From contig OZ059899.1 of assembly GCA_964057225.1 (NCBI GenBank), positions 4,278,001 to 4,342,000 of the forward strand: a stretch of DNA of 64,000 nt. Direction: 5' to 3'. The notes beneath the pieces are model-generated. The model worked only from the letters and a program-made list of their open reading frames with translations. It made no database searches and was not told where the DNA came from. Position 1 is the first letter of the stretch. Each line of letters starts with the position of its first letter. Of the stretch, positions 1 to 9,680 are shown piece by piece. Both the position numbers and the translations under genes were made by a program. Source of the stretch: Auanema rhodensis (lineage: Eukaryota > Nematoda > Chromadorea > Rhabditida > Rhabditidae).

Positions 1-14
1 TGAGCTATATCCCC
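1..14 (-). tRNA. tRNA-Ala(UGC), partial at window edge
   Basis: Only the first 14 nt of the gene (acceptor 5' strand, positions 8-9 and part of the D stem) lie in the window. They match the consensus. Confidence 0.9.
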
Positions 15-917
15 ACATTCGACAGAATATATGACTGTGAGTTTGTTCAAACTTGAAGAACCTCTTGATCAAAAATTTTAGTTGTGAATATTAATCTCCT
101 AATCTAATTTTTGTTTCAATCATTTTGTAAATCTCCTGAAAAAAAATATAGAAAAGTAAAGAACTTGAAGAATAATACCAAAACTACTGTTGGAGATATG
201 GGGAATCGAACCCCAGACTTCTCGCATGCAAAGCGAGCGCTCTACCCCTGAGCTATATCCCCACATTTGACAGAATATATGACTGTGAGTTTGTTCAAAC
301 CTGAAAAACCTCTTGATCAAAAATTTTAGTTGTGAATATTAATTTCCTAATCTAATTTTTCTTTCAATCATTTTGTAAATTTCCTGAAAAAAAATTTATA
401 AAAGTAAAGAACTTGAAGAATAAAACCAAAACTACTGTTGGAGATATGGAGAATCGAACCCCAGACTTCTCGCATGCAAAGCGAGCGCTCTACCCCTGAG
501 CTATATCCCCACATTCGACAAAGTTAATAACTGTGAGTTTGTTCAAACTTGAAGAACCTCTTGATCAGAAATTTTAGTTGTGAATATTAATTTCCTAATC
601 TAATTTTTCTTTCAATCATTTTGTAAATCTCCTGAAAAAAAATATAGAAAAGTAAAGAACTTGAAGAATAAAACCAAAACTACTGTTGGAGATATGAGGA
701 ATCGAACCCCAGACTTCTCGCATGCAAAGCGAGCGCTCGACCCCTGAGCTATATCCCCACATTTGACAGAATATATGACTGTGAGTTTGTTCAAACTTGA
801 AGAACCTCTTGATCAAAAATTTTAGTTGTGAATATTAATCTCCTAATCTAATTTTTGTTTCAATCATTTTGTAAATCTCTTGAAAAAAAATATAGAAAAG
901 TTAAGAACTCGAAGAAT

Positions 918-927
918 AAAACCAAAA
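918..927 (-). terminator. Double T-run Pol III terminator (example copy)
   Basis: Seven nucleotides after the 3' end of the tRNA the minus strand reads TTTTGGTTTT, two T4 runs separated by GG, a plausible Pol III terminator. It is kept in nearly every unit. A subclass (for example next to the genes at 191, 1926, 4404, 10600 and 33394) has the second run changed to TATT, leaving one T4. Confidence 0.75.
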
Positions 928-945
928 CTACTGTTGGAGATATGG

Positions 946-956
946 GGAATCGAACC
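946..956 (-). promoter_or_regulatory. Pol III B box (example copy)
   Basis: GGTTCGATTCC in the T arm, an exact match to the eukaryotic B-box consensus bound by TFIIIC. Copies at 2917 and 5395 change the invariant C to G inside this box. The frequent T-stem variants (for example the CTCC class, plus-strand spelling) change its first bases. Confidence 0.88.
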
Positions 957-988
957 CCAGACTTCTCGCATGCAAAGCGAGCGCTCTA

Positions 989-999
989 CCCCTGAGCTA
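989..999 (-). promoter_or_regulatory. Pol III A box (example copy)
   Basis: Internal promoter element covering tRNA positions 8-18, TAGCTCAGGGG, which fits the eukaryotic A-box pattern. It is the same in most copies. It is altered in the eight copies whose D stem reads GATC (left ends 47345, 47592, 54536, 54784, 55279, 59989, 60237, 60732). Confidence 0.85.
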
Positions 1000-1031
1000 T
1001 ATCCCCACATTCGACAGAATATATGACTGTG

Positions 1032-1045
1032 AGTTTGTTCAAACT
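1032..1045. promoter_or_regulatory. Conserved upstream dyad AGTTTG-N2-CAAACT (example copy)
   Basis: A 6-bp inverted repeat with a 2-bp centre, lying 25 nt upstream of the mature tRNA 5' end in nearly all units. Between it and the gene lies a short variable box of three kinds: ATATATTCTG, ATTGACTTTG or ATTAACTCTG (gene-sense). The function is unknown. A role as a Pol III upstream element or protein site is inference. Confidence 0.4.
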
Positions 1046-1925
1046 TGAAGAACCTCTTGATCAAAAATTTTAGTTGTGAATATTAATTTCCTAATCTAAT
1101 TTTTCGTTCAATCATTTTGTAAATTTCCTGAAAAAAAATATAGAAAAGTAAAGAACTTGAAAAATAAAACCAAAACTACTGTTGGAGATATGGGGAATCG
1201 AACCCCAGATTTCTCGCATGCAAAGCTAGCGCTCTACCCCTGAGCTATATCCCCACATTTGACAGAATATATGACTGTGAGTTTGTTCAAACTTGAAGAA
1301 CCTCTTGATCAAAAATTTTAGTTGTGAATATTAATCTCCTAATCTAATTTTTGTTTCAATCATTTTGTAAATCTCTTGAAAAAAATATAGAAAAGCAAAG
1401 AACTTGAAGAATAAAACCAAAACTACTGTTGGAGATATGGGGAATCGAACCCCAGACTTCTCGCATGCAAAGCTAGCGCTCTACCCCTGAGCTATATCCC
1501 CACATTTGACAGAATATATGACTGTGAGTTTGTTCAAACTTGAAGAACCTCTTGATCAAAAATTTTAGTTGTGAATATTAATTTCCTAATCTAATTTTTC
1601 TTTCAATCATTTTGTAAATTTCCTGAAAAAAAATTTATAAAAGTAAAGAACTTGAAGAATAAAACCAAAACTACTGTTGGAGATATGGGGAATCGAACAC
1701 CAGACTTCTCGCATGCAAAGCGAGCGCTCTACCCCTGAGCTATATCCCCACATTCGACAGAATATATGACTGTGAGTTTGTTCAAACTTGAAGAACCTCT
1801 TGATCAAAAATTTTAGTTGTGAATATTAATCTCCTAATCTAATTTTTGTTTCAATCATTTTGTAAATCTCCTGAAAAAAAATATAGAAAAGTAAAGAACT
1901 TGAAGAATAATACCAAAACTACTGT

Positions 1926-1997
1926 TGGAGATATGGGGAATCGAACCCCAGACTTCTCGCATGCAAAGCGAGCGCTCTACCCCTGAGCTATATCTCC
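1926..1997 (-). tRNA. tRNA-Ala-like(UGC) with A3:U70
   Basis: The acceptor 5' strand reads GGAGATA, so the G3.U70 wobble becomes a Watson-Crick A3:U70 pair. The rest is consensus. G3.U70 is the central alanine identity element, so this copy is expected to be a poor AlaRS substrate although it would fold well. Confidence 0.9.
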
Positions 1998-2173
1998 ACA
2001 TTTGACAGAATATATGACTGTGAGTTTGTTCAAACCTGAAAAACCTCTTGATCAAAAATTTTAGTTGTGAATATTAATTTCCTAATCTAATTTTTCTTTC
2101 AATCATTTTGTAAATCTCCTGAAAAAAAATATAGAAAAGTAAAGAACTTGAAGAATAAAACCAAAACTACTGT

Positions 2174-2245
2174 TGGAGATATGGGGAATCGAACCCCAGA
2201 CTTCTCGCATGCAAAGCGAGCGCTCTACCCCTGAGCTATATCCGC
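2174..2245 (-). tRNA. tRNA-Ala(UGC) with C2.C71 mismatch
   Basis: The acceptor 5' strand is GCGGATA, which leaves C2 opposite C71 while keeping G3.U70. The body is consensus. The same change recurs at 4652, 7626, 9609, 12583, 14317, 16272, 31687 and 31935, and usually travels with the flank box ATTAACTCTG. Confidence 0.88.
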
Positions 2246-2916
2246 ACATTCGACAGAGTTAATGACTGTGAGTTTGTTCAAACTTGAAGAACCTCTTGAT
2301 CAAAAATTTTAGTTGTGAATATTAATTTTCTAATCTAATTTTTCTTTCAATCATTTTGTAAATTTCCTGAAAAAAAATATATAAAAGTAAAGAACTTGAA
2401 GAATAAAACCAAAACTACTGTTGGAGATATGGGGAATCGAACCCCAGACTTCTCGCATGCAAAGCGAGCGCTCTACCCCTAAGCTATATCCCCACATTCG
2501 ACAGAATATATGACTGTGAGTTTGTTCAAACTTGAAGAACCTCTTGATCAGAAATTTTAGTTGTGAATATTAATTACCTAATCTAATTTTTGTTTCAATC
2601 ATTTTGTAAATCTCCTGAAAAAAATATATAAAAGTAAAGAACTTGAAGAATGAAACCAAAACTACTGTTGGAGATATGGGGAATCGAACCCCAGACTTCT
2701 CGCATGCAAAGCGAGCGCTCTACCCCTGAGCTATATCCCCACATTCGACAAAGTCAATGACTGTGAGTTTGTTCAAACTTGAAGAACCTCTTGATCAGAA
2801 ATTTTAGTTGTGAATATTAATTTCCTAATCTTATTTTTCTTTCAATCATTTTGTAAATCTCCTGAAAAAAAAAATATAAAACTAAAGAACTTGAAGAATA
2901 AAACCAAAACTACTGT

Positions 2917-2988
2917 TGGAGATATGGGGAATCCAACCCCAGACTTCTCGCATGCAAAGCGAGCGCTCTACCCCTGAGCTATATCCCC
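2917..2988 (-). tRNA. tRNA-Ala(UGC) with mutated T loop and B box
   Basis: The T loop reads TTGGATT in place of TTCGATT. C56, which normally pairs with G19 at the elbow and is invariant in the B box, is G. Likely a defective gene. Confidence 0.88.
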
Positions 2989-4403
2989 ACATTCGACAAA
3001 GTCAATGTCTGTGAGTTTGTTCAAACTTGAAGAACCTCTTGATCAGAAATTTTAGTTGTGATTATTAATCTCCTAATCTAATTTTTCTTTCAATCATTTT
3101 GTAAATCTCCTGAAAAAAAATATAGAAAAGTTAAGAACTCGAAGAATAAAACCAAAATTACTGTTGGAGATATGGGGAATCGAACTCCAGACTTCTCGCA
3201 TGCAAAGCGAGCGCTCTACCCCTGAGCTATATCCCCACATTTGACAGAATATATGACTGTGAGTTTGTTCAAACCTGAAAAACCTCTTGATCAAAAATTT
3301 TAGTTGTGAATATTAATTTCCTAATCTAATTTTTCTTTCAATCATTTTGTAAATTTCCTGAAAAAAAATTTATAAAAGTAAAGAACTTGAAGAATAAAAC
3401 CAAAACTACTGTTGGAGATATGGGGAATCGAACCCCAGACTTCTCGCATGCAAAGCGAGCGCTCTACCCCTGAGCTATATCCCCACATTCGACAAAGTTA
3501 ATAACTGTGAGTTTGTTCAAACTTGAAGAACCTCTTGATCAGAAATTTTAGTTGTGAATATTAATTTCCTAATCTAATTTTTCTTTCAATTATTTTGTAA
3601 ATTTCCTGAAAAAAAATATAGAAAAGTAAAGAACTTGAAAAATAAAACCAAAACTACTGTTGGAGATATGGGGAATCGAACCCCAGATTTCTCGCATGCA
3701 AAGCTAGCGCTCTACCCCTGAGCTATATCCCCACATTTGACAGAATATATGACTGTGAGTTTGTTCAAACTTGAAGAACCTCTTGATCAAAAATTTTAGT
3801 TGTGAATATTAATCTCCTAATCTAATTTTTGTTTCAATCATTTTGTAAATCTCTTGAAAAAAATATAGAAAAGCAAAGAACTTGAAGAATAAAACCAAAA
3901 CTACTGTTGGAGATATGGGGAATCGAACCCCAGACTTCTCGCATGCAAAGCTAGCGCTCTACCCCTGAGCTATATCCCCACATTTGACAGAATATATGAC
4001 TGTGAGTTTGTTCAAACTTGAAGAACCTCTTGATCAAAAATTTTAGTTGTGAATATTAATTTCCTAATCTAATTTTTCTTTCAATCATTTTGTAAATTTC
4101 CTGAAAAAAAATTTATAAAAGTAAAGAACTTGAAGAATAAAACCAAAACTACTGTTGGAGATATGGGGAATCGAACACCAGACTTCTCGCATGCAAAGCG
4201 AGCGCTCTACCCCTGAGCTATATCCCCACATTCGACAGAATATATGACTGTGAGTTTGTTCAAACTTGAAGAACCTCTTGATCAAAAATTTTAGTTGTGA
4301 ATATTAATCTCCTAATCTAATTTTTGTTTCAATCATTTTGTAAATCTCCTGAAAAAAAATATAGAAAAGTAAAGAACTTGAAGAATAATACCAAAACTAC
4401 TGT

Positions 4404-4475
4404 TGGAGATATGGGGAATCGAACCCCAGACTTCTCGCATGCAAAGCGAGCGCTCTACCCCTGAGCTATATCTCC
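4404..4475 (-). tRNA. tRNA-Ala-like(UGC) with A3:U70
   Basis: Same G3 to A3 change as the copy at 1926, exactly 2478 bp away. It is a block-duplicated copy, not an independent mutation. Confidence 0.9.
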
Positions 4476-4651
4476 ACATTTGACAGAATATATGACTGTG
4501 AGTTTGTTCAAACCTGAAAAACCTCTTGATCAAAAATTTTAGTTGTGAATATTAATTTCCTAATCTAATTTTTCTTTCAATCATTTTGTAAATCTCCTGA
4601 AAAAAAATATAGAAAAGTAAAGAACTTGAAGAATAAAACCAAAACTACTGT

Positions 4652-4723
4652 TGGAGATATGGGGAATCGAACCCCAGACTTCTCGCATGCAAAGCGAGCG
4701 CTCTACCCCTGAGCTATATCCGC
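4652..4723 (-). tRNA. tRNA-Ala(UGC) with C2.C71 mismatch
   Basis: Duplicate of the 2174 copy in the second 2478-bp higher-order unit. Confidence 0.88.
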
Positions 4724-5394
4724 ACATTCGACAGAGTTAATGACTGTGAGTTTGTTCAAACTTGAAGAACCTCTTGATCAAAAATTTTAGTTGTGAATAT
4801 TAATTTTCTAATCTAATTTTTCTTTCAATCATTTTGTAAATTTCCTGAAAAAAAATATATAAAAGTAAAGAACTTGAAGAATAAAACCAAAACTACTGTT
4901 GGAGATATGGGGAATCGAACCCCAGACTTCTCGCATGCAAAGCGAGCGCTCTACCCCTAAGCTATATCCCCACATTCGACAGAATATATGACTGTGAGTT
5001 TGTTCAAACTTGAAGAACCTCTTGATCAGAAATTTTAGTTGTGAATATTAATTACCTAATCTAATTTTTGTTTCAATCATTTTGTAAATCTCCTGAAAAA
5101 AATATATAAAAGTAAAGAACTTGAAGAATGAAACCAAAACTACTGTTGGAGATATGGGGAATCGAACCCCAGACTTCTCGCATGCAAAGCGAGCGCTCTA
5201 CCCCTGAGCTATATCCCCACATTCGACAAAGTCAATGACTGTGAGTTTGTTCAAACTTGAAGAACCTCTTGATCAGAAATTTTAGTTGTGAATATTAATT
5301 TCCTAATCTTATTTTTCTTTCAATCATTTTGTAAATCTCCTGAAAAAAAAAATATAAAACTAAAGAACTTGAAGAATAAAACCAAAACTACTGT

Positions 5395-5466
5395 TGGAGA
5401 TATGGGGAATCCAACCCCAGACTTCTCGCATGCAAAGCGAGCGCTCTACCCCTGAGCTATATCCCC
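5395..5466 (-). tRNA. tRNA-Ala(UGC) with mutated T loop and B box
   Basis: Same C56 to G change as 2917, 2478 bp away. The corresponding copy at 13326 is normal. Confidence 0.88.
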
Positions 5467-7625
5467 ACATTCGACAAAGTCAATGACTGTGAGTTTGTTC
5501 AAACTTGAAGAACCTCTTGATCAGAAATTTTAGTTGTGATTATTAATCTCCTAATCTAATTTTTCTTTCAATCATTTTGTAAATCTCCTGAAAAAAAATA
5601 TAGAAAAGTTAAGAACTCGAAGAATAAAACCAAAATTACTGTTGGAGATATGGGGAATCGAACTCCAGACTTCTCGCATGCAAAGCGAGCGCTCTACCCC
5701 TGAGCTATATCCCCACATTTGACAGAATATATGACTGTGAGTTTGTTCAAACCTGAAAAACCTCTTGATCAAAAATTTTAGTTGTGAATATTAATTTCCT
5801 AATCTAATTTTTCTTTCAATCATTTTGTAAATTTCCTGAAAAAAAATTTATAAAAGTAAAGAACTTGAAGAATAAAACCAAAACTACTGTTGGAGATATG
5901 GGGAATCGAACCCCAGACTTCTCGCATGCAAAGCGAGCGCTCTACCCCTGAGCTATATCCCCACATTCGACAAAGTTAATAACTGTGAGTTTGTTCAAAC
6001 TTGAAGAACCTCTTGATCAGAAATTTTAGTTGTGAATATTAATTTCCTAATCTAATTTTTCTTTCAATTATTTTGTAAATCTCCTGAAAAAAAATATAGA
6101 AAAGTAAAGAACTTGAAGAATAAAACCAAAACTACTGTTGGAGATATGAGGAATCGAACCCCAGACTTCTCGCATGCAAAGCGAGCGCTCGACCCCTGAG
6201 CTATATCCCCACATTTGACAGAATATATGACTGTGAGTTTGTTCAAACTTGAAGAACCTCTTGATCAAAAATTTTAGTTGTGAATATTAATCTCCTAATC
6301 TAATTTTTGTTTCAATCATTTTGTAAATCTCTTGAAAAAAAATATAGAAAAGTTAAGAACTCGAAGAATAAAACCAAAACTACTGTTGGAGATATGGGGA
6401 ATCGAACCCCAGACTTCTCGCATGCAAAGCGAGCGCTCTACCCCTGAGCTATATCCCCACATTCCACAGAATATATGACTGTGAGTTTGTTCAAACTTGA
6501 AGAACCTCTTGATCAAAAATTTTAGTTGTGAATATTAATTTCCTAATCTAATTTTTCGTTCAATCATTTTGTAAATTTCCTGAAAAAAAATATAGAAAAG
6601 TAAAGAACTTGAAAAATAAAACCAAAACTACTGTTGGAGATATGGGGAATCGAACCCCAGATTTCTCGCATGCAAAGCTAGCGCTCTACCCCTGAGCTAT
6701 ATCCCCACATTTGACAGAATATATGACTGTGAGTTTGTTCAAACTTGAAGAACCTCTTGATCAAAAATTTTAGTTGTGAATATTAATCTCCTAATCTAAT
6801 TTTTGTTTCAATCATTTTGTAAATCTCTTGAAAAAAATATAGAAAAGCAAAGAACTTGAAGAATAAAACCAAAACTACTGTTGGAGATATGGGGAATCGA
6901 ACCCCAGACTTCTCGCATGCAAAGCTAGCGCTCTACCCCTGAGCTATATCCCCACATTTGACAGAATATATGACTGTGAGTTTGTTCAAACTTGAAGAAC
7001 CTCTTGATCAAAAATTTTAGTTGTGAATATTAATTTCCTAATCTAATTTTTCTTTCAATCATTTTGTAAATTTCCTGAAAAAAAATTTATAAAAGTAAAG
7101 AACTTGAAGAATAAAACCAAAACTACTGTTGGAGATATGGGGAATCGAACACCAGACTTCTCGCATGCAAAGCGAGCGCTCTACCCCTGAGCTATATCCC
7201 CACATTCGACAGAATATATGACTGTGAGTTTGTTCAAACTTGAAGAACCTCTTGATCAAAAATTTTAGTTGTGAATATTAATCTCCTAATCTAATTTTTG
7301 TTTCAATCATTTTGTAAATCTCCTGAAAAAAAATATAGAAAAGTAAAGAACTTGAAGAATAATACCAAAACTACTGTTGGAGATATGGGGAATCGAACCC
7401 CAGACTTCTCGCATGCAAAGCGAGCGCTCTACCCCTGAGCTATATCCCCACATTTGACAGAATATATGACTGTGAGTTTGTTCAAACCTGAAAAACCTCT
7501 TGATCAAAAATTTTAGTTGTGAATATTAATTTCCTAATCTAATTTTTCTTTCAATCATTTTGTAAATCTCCTGAAAAAAAATATAGAAAAGTAAAGAACT
7601 TGAAGAATAAAACCAAAACTACTGT

Positions 7626-7697
7626 TGGAGATATGGGGAATCGAACCCCAGACTTCTCGCATGCAAAGCGAGCGCTCTACCCCTGAGCTATATCCGC
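7626..7697 (-). tRNA. tRNA-Ala(UGC) with C2.C71 mismatch
   Basis: C2 variant that follows a copy (7378) where the neighbouring A3 change is absent, unlike the 1926-2174 pair. Confidence 0.88.
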
Positions 7698-9608
7698 ACA
7701 TTCGACAGAGTTAATGACTGTGAGTTTGTTCAAACTTGAAGAACCTCTTGATCAAAAATTTTAGTTGTGAATATTAATTTTCTAATCTAATTTTTCTTTC
7801 AATCATTTTGTAAATTTCCTGAAAAAAAATATATAAAAGTAAAGAACTTGAAGAATAAAACCAAAACTACTGTTGGAGATATGGGGAATCGAACCCCAGA
7901 CTTCTCGCATGCAAAGCGAGCGCTCTACCCCTGAGCTATATCCCCACATTCGACAGAATATATGACTGTGAGTTTGTTCAAACTTGAAGAACCTCTTGAT
8001 CAGAAATTTTAGTTGTGAATATTAATTACCTAATCTAATTTTTGTTTCAATCATTTTGTAAATCTCCTGAAAAAAAATATAGAAAAGTAAAGAACTTGAA
8101 GAATAAAACCAAAACTACTGTTGGAGATATGAGGAATCGAACCCCAGACTTCTCGCATGCAAAGCGAGCGCTCGACCCCTGAGCTATATCCCCACATTTG
8201 ACAGAATATATGACTGTGAGTTTGTTCAAACTTGAAGAACCTCTTGATCAAAAATTTTAGTTGTGAATATTAATCTCCTAATCTAATTTTTGTTTCAATC
8301 ATTTTGTAAATCTCTTGAAAAAAAATATAGAAAAGTTAAGAACTCGAAGAATAAAACCAAAACTACTGTTGGAGATATGGGGAATCGAACCCCAGACTTC
8401 TCGCATGCAAAGCGAGCGCTCTACCCCTGAGCTATATCCCCACATTCGACAGAATATATGACTGTGAGTTTGTTCAAACTTGAAGAACCTCTTGATCAAA
8501 AATTTTAGTTGTGAATATTAATTTCCTAATCTAATTTTTCGTTCAATCATTTTGTAAATTTCCTGAAAAAAAATATAGAAAAGTAAAGAACTTGAAAAAT
8601 AAAACCAAAACTACTGTTGGAGATATGGGGAATCGAACCCCAGATTTCTCGCATGCAAAGCTAGCGCTCTACCCCTGAGCTATATCCCCACATTTGACAG
8701 AATATATGACTGTGAGTTTGTTCAAACTTGAAGAACCTCTTGATCAAAAATTTTAGTTGTGAATATTAATCTCCTAATCTAATTTTTGTTTCAATCATTT
8801 TGTAAATCTCTTGAAAAAAATATAGAAAAGCAAAGAACTTGAAGAATAAAACCAAAACTACTGTTGGAGATATGGGGAATCGAACCCCAGACTTCTCGCA
8901 TGCAAAGCGAGCGCTCTACCCCTGAGCTATATCCCCACATTCGACAAAGTCAATGACTGTGAGTTTGTTCAAACTTGAAGAACCTCTTGATCAAAAATTT
9001 TAGTTGTGAATATTAATTTCCTAATCTAATTTTTCTTTCAATCATTTTGTAAATTTCCTGAAAAAAAATTTATAAAAGTAAAGAACTTGAAGAATAAAAC
9101 CAAAACTACTGTTGGAGATATGGGGAATCGAACACCAGACTTCTCGCATGCAAAGCGAGCGCTCTACCCCTGAGCTATATCCCCACATTCGACAGAATAT
9201 ATGACTGTGAGTTTGTTCAAACTTGAAGAACCTCTTGATCAAAAATTTTAGTTGTGAATATTAATCTCCTAATCTAATTTTTGTTTCAATCATTTTGTAA
9301 ATCTCCTGAAAAAAAATATAGAAAAGTAAAGAACTTGAAGAATAATACCAAAACTACTGTTGGAGATATGGGGAATCGAACACCAGACTTCTCGCATGCA
9401 AAGCGAGCGCTCTACCCCTGAGCTATATCCCCACATTCGACAGAATATATGACTGTGAGTTTGTTCAAACTTGAAGAACCTCTTGATCAAAAATTTTAGT
9501 TGTGAATATTAATTTCCTAATCTAATTTTTCTTTCAATCATTTTGTAAATCTCCTGAAAAAAAATATAGAAAAGTAAAGAACTTGAAGAATAAAACCAAA
9601 ACTACTGT

Positions 9609-9680
9609 TGGAGATATGGGGAATCGAACCCCAAACTTCTCGCATGCAAAGCGAGCGCTCTACCCCTGAGCTATATCCGC
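9609..9680 (-). tRNA. tRNA-Ala(UGC) with C2.C71 mismatch
   Basis: C2 variant with an extra variable-loop change (plus strand CCCAAAC) and a diverged base pair just upstream of the gene (TTATTC for ACATTC). Confidence 0.85.

Larger units (their letters stand above)
935..1006 (-). tRNA. tRNA-Ala(UGC), consensus example
   Basis: Reference description for the whole array. Read on the minus strand, the acceptor stem GGGGATA pairs with TATCTCC and includes the G3.U70 wobble, the main identity element for alanyl-tRNA synthetase, with A73 as discriminator. The D arm is GCTC-AGGGGTA-GAGC. The anticodon arm is CTCGC-TTTGCAT-GCGAG with anticodon TGC (UGC, alanine). The variable loop is AAGTC and the T arm is TGGGG-TTCGATT-CCCCA. 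All four stems close, there is no intron, and CCA is not encoded, as usual for eukaryotes. It should read GCN alanine codons. Whether individual copies are transcribed cannot be seen from sequence. Confidence 0.95.
191..3236. repeat. 10.4-kb-offset duplication, left copy
   Basis: The thirteen-unit order from 191 to 3236 is repeated at 10600-13645, offset 10,409 bp (42 units). It includes the rare A3, C2 and U13 tRNA variants and the matching spacer variants. One difference is the T-loop mutation at 2917, absent from 13326. Confidence 0.88.
1183..6138. repeat. 2478-bp higher-order repeat, two tandem copies
   Basis: Ten tRNA units with the same order of variants (A29, A29, ACACC, A3, C2, U13, plain, T-loop G56, ACTCC, plain) occur at 1183-3660 and again at 3661-6138, offset exactly 2478 bp. 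The copies appear nearly identical in spacers as well as genes. Confidence 0.9.
191..6210 (-). tRNA. tRNA-Ala(UGC) cluster, 25 copies
   Basis: Each copy is 72 bp. Left ends: 191, 439, 687, 935, 1183, 1430, 1678, 1926, 2174, 2422, 2669, 2917, 3165, 3413, 3661, 3908, 4156, 4404, 4652, 4900, 5147, 5395, 5643, 5891, 6139. Variants: weakened T stem at 439; D-loop A21 to C plus T-stem change at 687 and 6139; anticodon-stem A29.G41 mismatch at 1183, 1430, 3661, 3908; T-stem mismatch at 1678, 4156 (ACACC class) and 3165, 5643 (ACTCC class); D-stem U13.G22 at 2422, 4900. Acceptor and T-loop variants have their own entries. The other copies appear to be consensus. Confidence 0.95.

Noticed and set aside
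120..320. About 75 short open frames of 60-102 codons, repeated through the array (for example 120-320, 612-794, 54713-55021)
   Set aside because: They run straight through the tRNA gene. The copies checked begin at TTG (or at no ATG), and all recur only because the unit is repeated. The apparent protein conservation is the tRNA itself.
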